The notes: a model not told the origin generated them from the letters alone. A stretch of 64,000 nucleotides of DNA from Curtobacterium sp. SGAir0471 (GCF_005490985.1 NZ_CP027869.1:558001-622000); one strand, 5' to 3'. Numbered from the stretch's first letter, positions 50,996 through 59,321 are shown. Translations and numbers: made by a program.

Positions 50996-51105
50996 CCCGT
51001 CGTCCTGATCGATCGGCCTGTGGTCCGGCACGGTCGGTCGTCCCCTCGCAGGCGTAGCGTCGAGATCGTCGCCGGCACGGTGCCGGACGAAGGACGGAGA
51101 CACTG

Positions 51106-51978
51106 GTGCGCGTGACGGTGCTGGGCACGGGGACGATGGGTGCAGGGGTCGCGAAGTCCCTGCTGCGCGACGGGCACCAGGTGACCGTCTGGAACCGCAG
51201 CGCCGACAGGGCTCGTCCGCTGGGCGACGACGGGGCGACGGTGGCGACGGATGCCGCCGCCGCGGTCACCGACGCCGAGGTCGTCCTGCTGACGCTCTTC
51301 GACACCGACGCGGTGGTCGACGTCCTCGAGGCCGCCGCGGGTGATGCTCCCGCCGACGCAGTGTGGGTGCAGGCGTCGACCGTCGGGGTCGCCGGCACCG
51401 AGACCGTCGTGCAGCTCGCCGAGAAGTACGGCATCACCCTCGTCGAGGCGATGATGCTCGGGACGAAGGCCCCCGCGGAGCAGGGGAAGCTCACGATGCT
51501 CGCCGCGGGCCCCGCGGACGTGCTCGAGCGGATCGACCCGGTGCTCGACGCCGTCGGCGCGAAGACCGTCCGCGCGGGGGAGCGGGTCGGCGACGGGACG
51601 GCACTGAAGCTCGCCGCCAACGCCTGGATCGCGTCGATCACCGCGGCGACGGGGCAGTCGCTCGCGATCGCCCGTGCCCTCGGCCTCGACCCGCAGCTGT
51701 TCCTCGACGCGATCGACGGCACCGCGAGCGACTCGCCCTACGCGCACACCAAGGGTGCCTCGATGATCGGCGGGGACCTCGCGCCGCAGTTCGCCCTTGA
51801 CGGTCTCCGGAAGGACATCGGCCTGATCGGCGATGCTGCTCGGTCCGCGGGCGTGTCGACGACCCTGCTCGATGCGCTCGACGGGGTCTACGCGCGGGCG
51901 AGTGCCGACGGTCACGGCGCGGACGACATCGCGGCCGTCGGCACGGCGTTCACCGACGACCGGCCGCAGTCGGCCTGA
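51106..51978 (+). CDS. NAD(P)-dependent oxidoreductase, 3-hydroxyisobutyrate dehydrogenase family
   Basis: 290 residues from GTG 51106. The Rossmann start is VTVLGTGTMGAGVAKSLLRDGHQVTVWNRS. The catalytic-lysine region is GDGTALKLAANAWIASITAATGQSLAIAR near residue 165, matching the GxGxxxKxxxN motif of beta-hydroxyacid dehydrogenases. The substrate is unknown; imine reductase-type members look alike. RBS GAAGGACGGAGAC. A TAGCGT box at 51054-51059 would give a leader of ~40 nt, unlike most neighbours. Confidence 0.88.
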   Translation: MRVTVLGTGTMGAGVAKSLLRDGHQVTVWNRSADRARPLGDDGATVATDAAAAVTDAEVVLLTLFDTDAVVDVLEAAAGDAPADAVWVQASTVGVAGTETVVQLAEKYGITLVEAMMLGTKAPAEQGKLTMLAAGPADVLERIDPVLDAVGAKTVRAGERVGDGTALKLAANAWIASITAATGQSLAIARALGLDPQLFLDAIDGTASDSPYAHTKGASMIGGDLAPQFALDGLRKDIGLIGDAARSAGVSTTLLDALDGVYARASADGHGADDIAAVGTAFTDDRPQSA

Positions 51979-52034
51979 GCGAGGACCGGCCGAGTCCGGT
52001 CCGCCTGCACGGCGACCGCCCGGCGGTCACGGGG

Positions 52035-52307
52035 TCAGTCGCGGCGGAACCACCGCAGGACTGCGCCGCGCAGCCGCCCGACGGCCTCGTCGTTCATCGT
52101 GTTCGCCAGGTCGAAGGCCTCCCGTGCGGGGTCGGCACCGTCCCGGATGCGCCGGAGCGCGGCGTCCGCGCGAGCGCGTGCGTCGAGCTCGGCCAGGGGC
52201 ATGTCGTCCTCGGGATCGCGCGGGTGGTGGTCGACGGGGCCGCTCGGCTGCGGATCGCCCGTGCCGCGCGGTGGAATCCCGACGGGCTCCTCCGGAGTGC
52301 TGCGCAT
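52035..52307 (-). CDS. hypothetical small protein
   Basis: 90 residues, ATG, leaderless (TAGCCT then 6 nt). The N-terminal half is Pro/Asp-rich and disordered. The C-terminal half is helical (LAELDARARADAALRRIRDG, then AREAFDLANTMNDEAVGRLRGAVLRWFRRD). No known family. It is next to the MarR gene at 52317 on the same strand, 9 bp away, so it may also be read from that promoter. Confidence 0.65.
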   Translation of the reverse strand: MRSTPEEPVGIPPRGTGDPQPSGPVDHHPRDPEDDMPLAELDARARADAALRRIRDGADPAREAFDLANTMNDEAVGRLRGAVLRWFRRD

Positions 52308-52316
52308 GTGCCGAGG

Positions 52317-52838
52317 CTACGCGGAGCGCTCCGTCGTGGTCTCGTCCTCCTCGTGGTCCACGACCCGTGCCATCTCCTCGAGGAACGCGACGACGACGCC
52401 CATGTCTTGTTGCGGGAGGTGCTCGGCGACCTCGATCGCGCGGGTGTCGAGCTGGTCGATCACCTGCAGCACCTGTCGCATCGATCCGCCCGACGCGGTG
52501 AGGATCACCCCGCGGCGGTCGTGGGGGTCGGCGTGCCGCTCGACGTGGCCGCTGCGGACCAACCTGTCGACGAGCGCCGAGGTCGACGCCGGCGTGATCT
52601 CGAGTCGGTCGGCGAGCTCCTTCGCGTTCACGGAGCGCCCCTCGGACTCGGCGTCCAGCAGGATCCGCAGCGCGAGCAGGGCGTTCTCCCCGATGCCCAG
52701 TGCCTCGCGCGCCCGGCGCTGCGCGGCACTCTCTGCGCTCCGGTACCTGCGGAGCGCGTTCAGTACGTCCACCGCGTCGACCCTGGATCCTGCCCCGTAC
52801 CAGAAGCCCGTGGTGGTGTTCGTCACCTCGGTCGTCAT
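52317..52838 (-). CDS. MarR family transcriptional regulator
   Basis: 173 residues from ATG 52836-52838, leaderless (TAGCAT then 7 nt). The winged helix is NALLALRILLDAESEGRSVNAKELADRLEITPASTSALVDRLVRSGHVERHADPHDRRGV in pieces, with the DxRR wing intact. The inverted repeat GCTAGAC/GTCTAGC at 52848-52875 overlaps its -10 box, the usual autoregulation design. The small protein at 52035 is downstream and the Alpha-E gene divergent, and both are possible targets. Confidence 0.92.
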   Translation of the reverse strand: MTTEVTNTTTGFWYGAGSRVDAVDVLNALRRYRSAESAAQRRAREALGIGENALLALRILLDAESEGRSVNAKELADRLEITPASTSALVDRLVRSGHVERHADPHDRRGVILTASGGSMRQVLQVIDQLDTRAIEVAEHLPQQDMGVVVAFLEEMARVVDHEEDETTTERSA

Positions 52839-52847
52839 ACCGACAAT

Positions 52848-52875
52848 GCTAGACGCTCTAGTTAGATTGTCTAGC
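52848..52875. promoter_or_regulatory. operator candidate of the MarR gene at 52317
   Basis: GCTAGAC (52848-52854) and GTCTAGC (52869-52875) are exact inverted halves with 14 bp between them. The left half contains part of the TAGCAT -10 box of the MarR gene. Confidence 0.6.
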
Positions 52876-52971
52876 GAGCATGTGCTGGGAGCGCGCCCGA
52901 CGGATCCGGTCGCAACACCCGTGACGCGGCTCCGAAACACTGTCGCAACGCCAGGTCGGTAGCTTCGCCGC

Positions 52972-52992
52972 ATGCAGGAGCCGACGTGCTGA
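52972..52992 (+). CDS. six-codon leader peptide before the Alpha-E gene
   Basis: ATG at 52972 reads MQEPTC then TGA at 52990-52992. A TAGCTT -10 box (52960-52965) ends 6 nt before the ATG, so the mRNA should start on this codon. The stop overlaps the GTG start of the next gene (GTGCTGA at 52986-52992). The peptide contains the ribosome-binding word CAGGAG for that gene. Termination-reinitiation coupling is likely, but translation is not proven. Confidence 0.5.
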   Translation: MQEPTC

Positions 52993-53879
52993 GCCGACTC
53001 GCGGGGAGCGTGTTCCACGTCGGGAGCGCGGTCGAGCGTGCAGACGTCGTCGCGCGGATGCTCGACGTCTACGTCGTCCGACCCGACGCCGGTGTCGTCG
53101 ACGAGGAGTCCGTGGTCGGCTCCGCGCTGCACCGCGTCGTGGGTGCACGCTCGTCCGGGCGTCGTCGCGACCGGGCGGCCGTCCTCGAGTCGCTGGCACT
53201 CGACCGGCACGAACCGGCATCGGTCGCCCACGCCGTCGGCGTCGCGCGCGACCACGCCCGCCGTGCTCGGGAGGTCGTGTCCACGGAGCTCTGGGACTGC
53301 CTCGACGTCACCCGCTCGCGCATGCCCCGCAAGGTGGCCGTCGACCGCGCGCACGAGTTCCTCGGTTGGGTGCGGGAACGCAGCGCGCTGGCGGTCGGAG
53401 TCGTCGAGGGCGACGTCAGCCGCGACGAGGTGTGGGAGTTCTTCACCCTGGGCAGGTCCCTGCTGCGGTGCGGGCTGACCGCGCGGCTCCTCGCGTCCCC
53501 GCTCGTGGACGCCGGCTCGTCGGCGTCGTGGACCACCGCGCTGCGGGCGTGCGGGGCCGGCGAGGCCTTCCGACGGGGGCGCGACCACGCCGGCGTCGCC
53601 CCGCAGGAGGCCGCCGGGTTCCTGCTCCACGAATCGCACAGTCCGCGGTCGCTCGCGTTCCTCGCCGCGCGGGCGGACGACTGCCTGGCCGACGTCGCGC
53701 CGGCCTGCGTGGACGACCAGGTCGAGGCGTTCCGGATCGCGCGATCGGCGCTCGGGCGGGTGGACGTCGGTGCTCCGGACGGCATCCGTGCCGCCGCGGA
53801 CGGGCTCGCCGCGGCCGTCGGTGCCGTCGTCGGGGCGCTCGAGGATCGGGTCTTCGCGGTGGCGGCACCCGCTCGCTGA
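52986..53879 (+). CDS. Alpha-E domain protein (DUF403-like)
   Basis: 297 residues from GTG 52986. The opening LSRLAGSVFHVGSAVERADVVARMLDVY matches the Alpha-E family, whose hallmark is an ER motif in the first helix (here VERAD). The whole chain is helical with several Arg/Glu pairs. Family members usually sit beside a circularly permuted ATP-grasp protein and a transglutaminase-like protein, in a peptide-modification cassette of unknown product. Neither partner is present here, so this is an orphan copy. Its start is coupled to the 6-codon leader at 52972. Confidence 0.8.
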   Translation: MLSRLAGSVFHVGSAVERADVVARMLDVYVVRPDAGVVDEESVVGSALHRVVGARSSGRRRDRAAVLESLALDRHEPASVAHAVGVARDHARRAREVVSTELWDCLDVTRSRMPRKVAVDRAHEFLGWVRERSALAVGVVEGDVSRDEVWEFFTLGRSLLRCGLTARLLASPLVDAGSSASWTTALRACGAGEAFRRGRDHAGVAPQEAAGFLLHESHSPRSLAFLAARADDCLADVAPACVDDQVEAFRIARSALGRVDVGAPDGIRAAADGLAAAVGAVVGALEDRVFAVAAPAR

Positions 53880-53944
53880 GCAGCGCCACCGCCGTCTCCG
53901 CTGCCGCCACGATCGGAGCAGCTCCTGTCGGCGACGTCGTGACA

Positions 53945-54041
53945 CCGGACGGGAGGCTCGTGGCGGGGTCTCCCCGCGCCTCGGGGCCGGCACGTGGTCA
54001 CGGTGCGCGCGTGGCGGCGGTGCGCCGCGCCTCCCGGCCGG
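53945..54041. terminator. long-range inverted repeat between convergent genes
   Basis: CCGGACGGGAGGC (53945-53957) pairs with 54029-54041 (one mismatch) across 71 bp that contain further short GC stems. The right arm touches the MFS stop at 54042. Probably a terminator of the GGACGGGAGGC family. Confidence 0.5.
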
Positions 54042-55388
54042 TCAGACCGCGCTGGACCGGTCCGCCACCGCCTCGTCGCGCTCCAGGTCGCGCCGCACCG
54101 CGGCGCGGGACGCCCGCGTGCCGACCACCGGCACCGCGTGCGTGACCGCGAGGTGCAGCCGCGCGTCCGCGTCGTACCGCAGGCGCAGGTGCTCCCAGCG
54201 GATGAGCCAGACCAGGGCGATCGCGAGGGCGACGAACCCGGAGGCGGCCCCGACGACGATCGCCCACCGCGGTCCCCAGGCATCGGCGACGGCGCCGACG
54301 ATCGGGGCACCGATCGGGGTGCCGCCGGCGAAGATCGCCATGTAGAGCGCCATCACGCGACCGCGCATCGCGGGCTTCGTCGTGGTCTGCACCAGCGCGT
54401 TGGCCGTCGTCATGAAGGTCAGCGAGGCCAGGCCGACGAACACCAGCACGACCGCGAAGGTCCAGTACGTCGGGGCGACCGCGGCCGCCGTGCAGGCCAG
54501 TCCGAAGCCGGCCGAGGCGATCACGAGCGTGCGCATCCGTGGGCGGTCCCGCCGTGCGGAGAGGAGCGCGCCCGCGACCGAGCCGATCGCCATGACCGAG
54601 TTCAGCAGGCCGAACTCGCCGGCGCCCTTGCCGAACTCGACCCGTGCCATCGTCGAGGTGAAGATCGGGAAGTTCACGCCGAACGTGCCCACGACGAAGA
54701 TCATGCACAGCACCACGATGATGTCCGGCCGGGTCCGTACGTAGGTGAAACCGGCGATGATCTGCCCCTTGCCGCGCTTCGGGCGAACCCGTTCGGCGAG
54801 CTGCGCGGGGTCGACGAAGCGGAGCGCGACGAGGACGGCCAGGAACGAGCCGGCGTTGATGACGAAGACCCACCCGGAGCCGATCGCGGCGATGAGCACG
54901 CCCGCGACCGCCGGGCCGATGAGCCGCGCGGCGTTGAACGACGCGGAGTTCAGGGCGACGGCGTTCGACACGTGCTCGCCCTGCACGACGTCGGAGACGA
55001 AGGCCTGTCGGATCGGGGTGTCGAACGCAGCGACGATGCCGAGTGCCAGGGCGAAGCCGTACAGCGACCAGAGCGTCGCCGTGTCGGTGAGGACCATGAT
55101 CCCCAGGCCGAGCCCGAGTGCGCCCATCAGTCCCTGGGTCAGCATGAGCATCCGGCGCCGGTCGAAGCGGTCCGCGGCCAGTCCGGTCAGGGGGAGCAGG
55201 AGCAGCTGCGGGCCGAACTGCAGCGCCATCGTGATGCCGACGGCGATCGCATCGTTGTCGGACAGCTTCGTCAGGACGATCCAGTCCTGGGCGGTGCGCT
55301 GCATCCAGGTCCCGACGTTGGAGACCAGGGCGCCGGCGAACCAGATGCGGTAGTTGCGGGCGGACAGGGAGCGGAACACGGCGGTCAC
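54042..55388 (-). CDS. MFS transporter (EntS/DHA3-like)
   Basis: 448 residues with 12 TM helices. It starts AVFRSLSARNYRIWFAGALVSNVGTWMQRTAQDWIV, the typical opening of DHA3/EntS-type exporters. The loop 2-3 motif is LTGLAADRFDRRRMLM (G-D-R-RR). Other landmarks are FDTPIRQAFVSDVV and GTPIGAPIVGAVADAWG. The cytosolic C-terminus is ~45 residues. GTG start overlaps the MarR stop by 4 bp (GTGA), so the regulator and exporter are translated together. A drug, siderophore or metabolite exporter under MarR control is the likely role. Confidence 0.9.
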   Translation of the reverse strand: MTAVFRSLSARNYRIWFAGALVSNVGTWMQRTAQDWIVLTKLSDNDAIAVGITMALQFGPQLLLLPLTGLAADRFDRRRMLMLTQGLMGALGLGLGIMVLTDTATLWSLYGFALALGIVAAFDTPIRQAFVSDVVQGEHVSNAVALNSASFNAARLIGPAVAGVLIAAIGSGWVFVINAGSFLAVLVALRFVDPAQLAERVRPKRGKGQIIAGFTYVRTRPDIIVVLCMIFVVGTFGVNFPIFTSTMARVEFGKGAGEFGLLNSVMAIGSVAGALLSARRDRPRMRTLVIASAGFGLACTAAAVAPTYWTFAVVLVFVGLASLTFMTTANALVQTTTKPAMRGRVMALYMAIFAGGTPIGAPIVGAVADAWGPRWAIVVGAASGFVALAIALVWLIRWEHLRLRYDADARLHLAVTHAVPVVGTRASRAAVRRDLERDEAVADRSSAV

Positions 55389-55804
55389 TGCTGGGCCAGC
55401 CTCCTCATGATCTCGGTGGCCTCGGCCAGGGTGTGCCGCTCGGTCTCGGTCAGGGCGCCGAGGCGCGGGGAGAGCCAGTCGTCGCGGCGCCGCCGGGTCT
55501 CCTCCACGAAGGTCGCCCCGGCCGGGGTCGCGGCGAGCAGCACCTTGCGGCGGTCGTCGCCGTGGTCGACCTTCGACACGAGGCCGCGGTCCACGAGCAC
55601 GGCGATCGACTTCGTCATGCTCGGCGGGGTGACGCCGTCCTGGCGGCTGAGCTCGGCGAGGGTCATGGCGCCCTCGCGGTGCAGTCGGGCGAGGGCCGAG
55701 AACTGGCCGTCGGTCATGCTCGCGTCGACCTTCTGCGCGCGCAGGGTCCGCGACAGTCGCGCCACGGCGACGCGGAGGTCGGCGGCGAGGGAGGTGTCGG
55801 GCAT
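55385..55804 (-). CDS. MarR family regulator of the MFS exporter
   Basis: 139 residues, ATG, leaderless (TAGGCT then 7 nt). The winged helix is FSALARLHREGAMTLAELSRQDGVTPPSMTKSIAVLVDRGLVSKVDHGDDRRKVLLAATPAG in pieces, with the wing DDRRK. It is the first gene of the marR-MFS pair. The operator candidate AGTTC-N7-GAACT (55825-55841) covers its -35 region, which suggests autorepression lifted by the exporter's substrate. Confidence 0.93.
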   Translation of the reverse strand: MPDTSLAADLRVAVARLSRTLRAQKVDASMTDGQFSALARLHREGAMTLAELSRQDGVTPPSMTKSIAVLVDRGLVSKVDHGDDRRKVLLAATPAGATFVEETRRRRDDWLSPRLGALTETERHTLAEATEIMRRLAQQ

Positions 55805-55824
55805 GACCGTTAGCCTACCTCATT

Positions 55825-55841
55825 AGTTCAGCGAACGAACT
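55825..55841. promoter_or_regulatory. MarR operator candidate
   Basis: AGTTC (55825-55829) and GAACT (55837-55841) are inverted halves, with an inner GTTC-AGC-GAAC palindrome overlapping them. They lie where the -35 of the marR-MFS operon should be. Confidence 0.5.
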
Positions 55842-55869
55842 GGATGCCCTCCGGGTGTACGCTCGTTGT

Positions 55870-55883
55870 GCAACAGGTGTTGC
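55870..55883. promoter_or_regulatory. GCAACA-GG-TGTTGC palindrome before the SDR gene
   Basis: A perfect 6-bp inverted repeat with a 2-bp centre, 40 bp before the SDR start. The form fits a TetR- or MarR-type operator. No TetR gene is in the window, so the binding protein is unknown. Confidence 0.45.
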
Positions 55884-55923
55884 TCAGTACACGATCGACG
55901 GAACGTCGAGGAAGAAGGAGAAG

Positions 55924-56676
55924 ATGTCCGAGTTCGAGGGCAGGGTCGCCGTCGTCACCGGCGGTGGCAGCGGCATCGGGGCCGCGATCGCGAAGGAGCT
56001 CGCCGCGGCGGGCGCGGAGGTCGTCGTCACCGACATCAAGGCCGAAGCCGCACAGCGCGTCGTCACCGAGATCGAGGCCGCGGGCGGCACGGCGAGTGCG
56101 TTCGAGGCGAACTCCGCGGTGGCCGGCGACAACGAGCGGATGGTCCAGCACGCGGTGGACACGTACGGCGCGCTCCACCTCGCCGTGAACAACGCCGGCA
56201 TCGGCGCCGCTCCGCAGCCCATCGGCGAGTACGACGTCGAGGCGTGGGACCGGGTCCGCGCGGTCGACCTCGACGGCGTCTTCTACGGGCTCCGGTACGA
56301 GATCCCGGCGATCCTGGCAGCCGGCGGCGGCGCGATCGTCAACATGGCGTCGGTGCTCGGCTCGGTCGGGATCGCGCACAACGCCGCGTACGTCGCGTCC
56401 AAGCACGCGCTCGTCGGGCTGACGAAGGTCGCCGCGCTCGAGTACACGGCGCAGGGCGTCCGCACGAACGCGGTCGGTCCGGGCTTCATCGACACCCCGC
56501 TGGTCCGCGCGTCCCTGTCCGCCGAGGAGCTCACGGCGCTCGAGGGCGAGCACGCGGCCAAGCGGCTCGGCACCGATGCCGAGGTCGCGGCGCTCGTGCT
56601 GTTCCTGCTGAGCGACAAGGCCTCGTTCATCAGCGGCAGCTACCACCTGGTCGACGGCGGGTACTCCGCGCACTGA
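55924..56676 (+). CDS. SDR family oxidoreductase
   Basis: 250 residues from ATG 55924, with GAAGGAGAAG as ribosome binding site; the frame is open to 55855 without support. Classical SDR motifs: GGGSGIGAAIAKEL (cofactor), NNAGIG, catalytic Ser in NMASVLGSVG, YVASKHALVGLTK (YxxxK), and C-terminal FISGSYHLVDGGYSAH. Asp at the end of beta-2 (VTDIKAE) suggests NAD(H). The substrate is unknown. It is divergent from the marR-MFS operon. Confidence 0.93.
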   Translation: MSEFEGRVAVVTGGGSGIGAAIAKELAAAGAEVVVTDIKAEAAQRVVTEIEAAGGTASAFEANSAVAGDNERMVQHAVDTYGALHLAVNNAGIGAAPQPIGEYDVEAWDRVRAVDLDGVFYGLRYEIPAILAAGGGAIVNMASVLGSVGIAHNAAYVASKHALVGLTKVAALEYTAQGVRTNAVGPGFIDTPLVRASLSAEELTALEGEHAAKRLGTDAEVAALVLFLLSDKASFISGSYHLVDGGYSAH

Positions 56677-56721
56677 CGGGCACTGCCTCGCCTCTCCTGG
56701 TCCCTCCGGCCGTACCTGGTC

Positions 56722-56768
56722 GGAACGGGCACACCTGGTCGGAAGACCTGACCAGGTGTGCCCGTTCC
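56722..56768. terminator. 19-bp perfect-arm hairpin after the SDR gene
   Basis: Arms 56722-56740 (GGAACGGGCACACCTGGTC) and 56750-56768 are exact complements; the loop is GGAAGACCT. It lies between convergent genes ending at 56676 and 56834. Its words (CCTGGTCGGAACGGGC) match the 19-bp units at 31883. It is thus both a likely terminator and a member of that repeat family. Confidence 0.75.
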
Positions 56769-56833
56769 CACCCGGCGTCGCACGTGCGACGGGAGGGAAC
56801 GGGCGAACGGGAGGCGCGGCTCGCGTCGTGCGC

Positions 56834-57793
56834 TCAGGTCGCGTCGGGACCGAGGGTCGCGTCGGGACCCAGGATCGCGTCGTGGGGGAGCAGCGCGTGC
56901 ACGCCCCACGTGCGGTTCGCGACCTGGGTCACGCGCATGCTCACGGCGACGCTCGCCATCGCCAGGGCCTGGCCGCGGGTGATCCCGTGCAGTCCGGCGA
57001 TCCAGTCCACCATCCGGTCGAGCGCCGTCGTCGTCGCGGTGTTCAGGTCGGCGTCGAACCCGAACGTGATCCGCCCCGCCGGGGTGTCGGCGTGGACGCC
57101 CTCGACCGGGGCGTCGTCGAGGAACGAGAGCGTCATCGTGGTCGTCATCCCGCACTCGACCGCGGTGCCGGAGACCTCACCGTCGCCCTGCGCCGCGTGG
57201 CCGTCCCCGACGGAGAGCATCGCGTCGGCCACGGTGACGGGCAGGTACAGCGTCGAGCCGGCGACGAGCTCGCGGCAGTCGATGTTGCCCCCGCCGAGCG
57301 GACGCGGCGGGATCGTCGAGTGCTCCCCGGTGGGTTCCGGCGGGAGCCCGACCACCCCGAGGAACGGCGCCGTCCGGACGCCGAGCCCGAGCTGGTTCCG
57401 CGCCGTGCCCCCGACGGCGTCGACGTCCCAGAGCAGTGGGCCGCGTGATGCCGGGTCGGCGAGCCCGAGCGCCCGGTTGACCGGGGTGTCGACCCCGCCG
57501 GACCCGGTGTAGCCCCAGTCGTCGGGCACGAGCTCGTCGAAGCGCACGGCGAGCACCTGGCCCGGCCGCGCGCCCGTGACGGCGATCGGTCCGACCAGGC
57601 AGTGCCCGCGGCGCCCGTCGAGGAGCGTCGGTGCGTCCGCCCCGGGTGCGGCCAGCCGCTCGGTGTACCCGGCGGCACTCAGTGTCCGGACGGTCACGGT
57701 GTCGCCGCCATCGACGCGGAGCACGGGGTCGCGCTCGGCGGTGAGCACGTCGACGGCGGTCTCGGGGGAAGCGACGATCCGGTGGGAGGGCAC
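56834..57793 (-). CDS. acetamidase/formamidase family protein
   Basis: 319 residues from GTG 57791-57793. FmdA/AmdA family features: GPIAVTGARPGQVLAVRFDELVPDDWGYTG, PRPLGGGNIDCRELVAGSTLYLPV (conserved GGNxD), and LSVGDGHAAQGDGEVSGTAVE (GDxHAAQGDGE, metal and catalytic site). The C-terminal end repeats AILGPDATLGPDAT. It hydrolyses short amides to acid and ammonia. It is followed by no obvious partner. Its start is 21 bp from the stop of the small membrane gene at 57815. Confidence 0.9.
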   Translation of the reverse strand: MPSHRIVASPETAVDVLTAERDPVLRVDGGDTVTVRTLSAAGYTERLAAPGADAPTLLDGRRGHCLVGPIAVTGARPGQVLAVRFDELVPDDWGYTGSGGVDTPVNRALGLADPASRGPLLWDVDAVGGTARNQLGLGVRTAPFLGVVGLPPEPTGEHSTIPPRPLGGGNIDCRELVAGSTLYLPVTVADAMLSVGDGHAAQGDGEVSGTAVECGMTTTMTLSFLDDAPVEGVHADTPAGRITFGFDADLNTATTTALDRMVDWIAGLHGITRGQALAMASVAVSMRVTQVANRTWGVHALLPHDAILGPDATLGPDAT

Positions 57794-57814
57794 GGGACGA
57801 TCCTCCCACCGGCG

Positions 57815-58087
57815 CTACTGGTGGAACTGCGGGATGGTCAGCCAGATGCCGTACAGGACCGCTCCGGCGCAGACCGCGAAGCACACGATCGCTCCGGCCA
57901 GGGCGATCGGTGGGGTGTGTCCGGACCGCGGGGTCTCGTCGCGGTACTCCGTGCGCTCGCCGGCGGCGTCGACGGGCTGCCCGGTCCCGAGCAGCCGCAG
58001 GCCGAGCGTGTAGACGAGCACCACGCCGACCGCCGCGACGAACCCCACGCCGGCGACGATGCCGATGCTGCCGAAGTCGATGTCCAT
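57815..58087 (-). CDS. small two-TM membrane protein beside PitA
   Basis: 90 residues from ATG 58085-58087. TM1 is IGIVAGVGFVAAVGVVLVYTLGLRLLG and TM2 is PPIALAGAIVCFAVCAGAVLYGIWLTI, joined by a polar loop (TGQPVDAAGERTEYRDETPR). It lies 10 bp after the phosphate transporter gene on the same strand. Small membrane proteins of this kind accompany actinobacterial PitA genes, so an accessory role is possible. Confidence 0.75.
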   Translation of the reverse strand: MDIDFGSIGIVAGVGFVAAVGVVLVYTLGLRLLGTGQPVDAAGERTEYRDETPRSGHTPPIALAGAIVCFAVCAGAVLYGIWLTIPQFHQ

Positions 58088-58097
58088 CGGGTCCTCC

Positions 58098-59234
58098 TCA
58101 GGCCGACACCGGCTCGCCGGCCGGCTGCTCGTCGTTGACGGTGTCCTTCGTGATCGGCTTCCGCCGCGCGAGGAGGAAGAAGCCGAGGCCACCGACCAGG
58201 GCGAGCACCGCGACGACCACCAGGCCGACCGTGCTCGTCGAGGCCACGAGGGTCGCGAGGGCGCCGACGACTGCGGCCGCGGGCAGCGTGATCACCCACG
58301 CCACCACGATCCGACCGACCACGGACCAGTGCACGTCGGCGAGCTTCTTGCCGAGGCCCGAGCCGATCACCGACCCGCTGGTGACGTGGGTGGTCGAGAG
58401 CGCGAAGCCGAGGTGCGAGGACACCAGGATCGTCGCCGCCGAGCTCGTCTCCGCCGCGAACCCCTGCGGGGACTGCACGTCGGAGATCCTCTTGCCGACG
58501 GTCCGCATGATGCGCCAACCGCCCGTGTAGGTGCCGAGGCCGATCGCGAGGCCGCACGCCAGGATCACCCAGAGCGCCGGCCCGGTCCCCGCGGCCTGGT
58601 AGTTCGCCGCGATGAGGGTCAGCGTGATGACGCCCATCGTCTTCTGCGCGTCGTTGGTCCCGTGGGCGAGCGACACCAGCGACGCCGAGATCGTCTGGCC
58701 GTGTCGGAAGCCCGTCGCGGCACCGTGCGTGGTCGCGTTCCGCGTGAGGGTGTACGCCAGGTAGGTCGCGACGAGCGCGATCACACCGGCGATCACGGGC
58801 GAGAGCAGCGCCGGCAGCACCACCTTCGACACGACGGTGGCCCAGTCGACCGAGTTCAGGCCGGCGCCGATGATCGACGCGCCGATCAGTCCGCCGAACA
58901 GCGCGTGCGTCGACGACGACGGCAGGCCGAAGTACCAGGTGGCGAGGTTCCACAGCACCGCGCCGACGAGTCCCGCGAAGATCATGGTCGGGCTGATCTG
59001 GATGCCGTCCTGGCCCTCGCGGATGATGCCCTGCGAGACCGTCTCGGCGACCTCGGTGGACAGGAACGCGCCGACCACGTTGAGGACGGCGGAGATGAGC
59101 ACGGCGGTCCGGGGCTTCAGGGCTCCGGTGGCGACCGAGGTGGCCATGGCGTTCGCGGTGTCGTGGAAACCGTTCGTGAAGTCGAACACGAGGGCCACCA
59201 CGATCACCAGCACGACGGTGACGAGGACGTCCAT
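58098..59234 (-). CDS. inorganic phosphate transporter, PiT family
   Basis: 378 residues with about 10 TM helices. Both PiT signatures are present: FDFTNGFHDTANAMATSVAT near residue 18 and SLAHGTNDAQKTMGVITL near residue 190, plus GLPSSSTHALFGGLIGA and FALSTTHVTSGSVIGSGLGK. It imports metal-phosphate complexes with protons. The ATG is at 59232-59234. The small membrane protein gene follows in the same operon. Confidence 0.95.
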   Translation of the reverse strand: MDVLVTVVLVIVVALVFDFTNGFHDTANAMATSVATGALKPRTAVLISAVLNVVGAFLSTEVAETVSQGIIREGQDGIQISPTMIFAGLVGAVLWNLATWYFGLPSSSTHALFGGLIGASIIGAGLNSVDWATVVSKVVLPALLSPVIAGVIALVATYLAYTLTRNATTHGAATGFRHGQTISASLVSLAHGTNDAQKTMGVITLTLIAANYQAAGTGPALWVILACGLAIGLGTYTGGWRIMRTVGKRISDVQSPQGFAAETSSAATILVSSHLGFALSTTHVTSGSVIGSGLGKKLADVHWSVVGRIVVAWVITLPAAAVVGALATLVASTSTVGLVVVAVLALVGGLGFFLLARRKPITKDTVNDEQPAGEPVSA

Positions 59235-59321
59235 GGCGGTGACGGTAGGCCCGCCGAGGACCCGCTGCGTGAACGCCGGGTGAACACGCGCGCGGGCTCC
59301 GTGGTCTGCGAGGATGCACCC

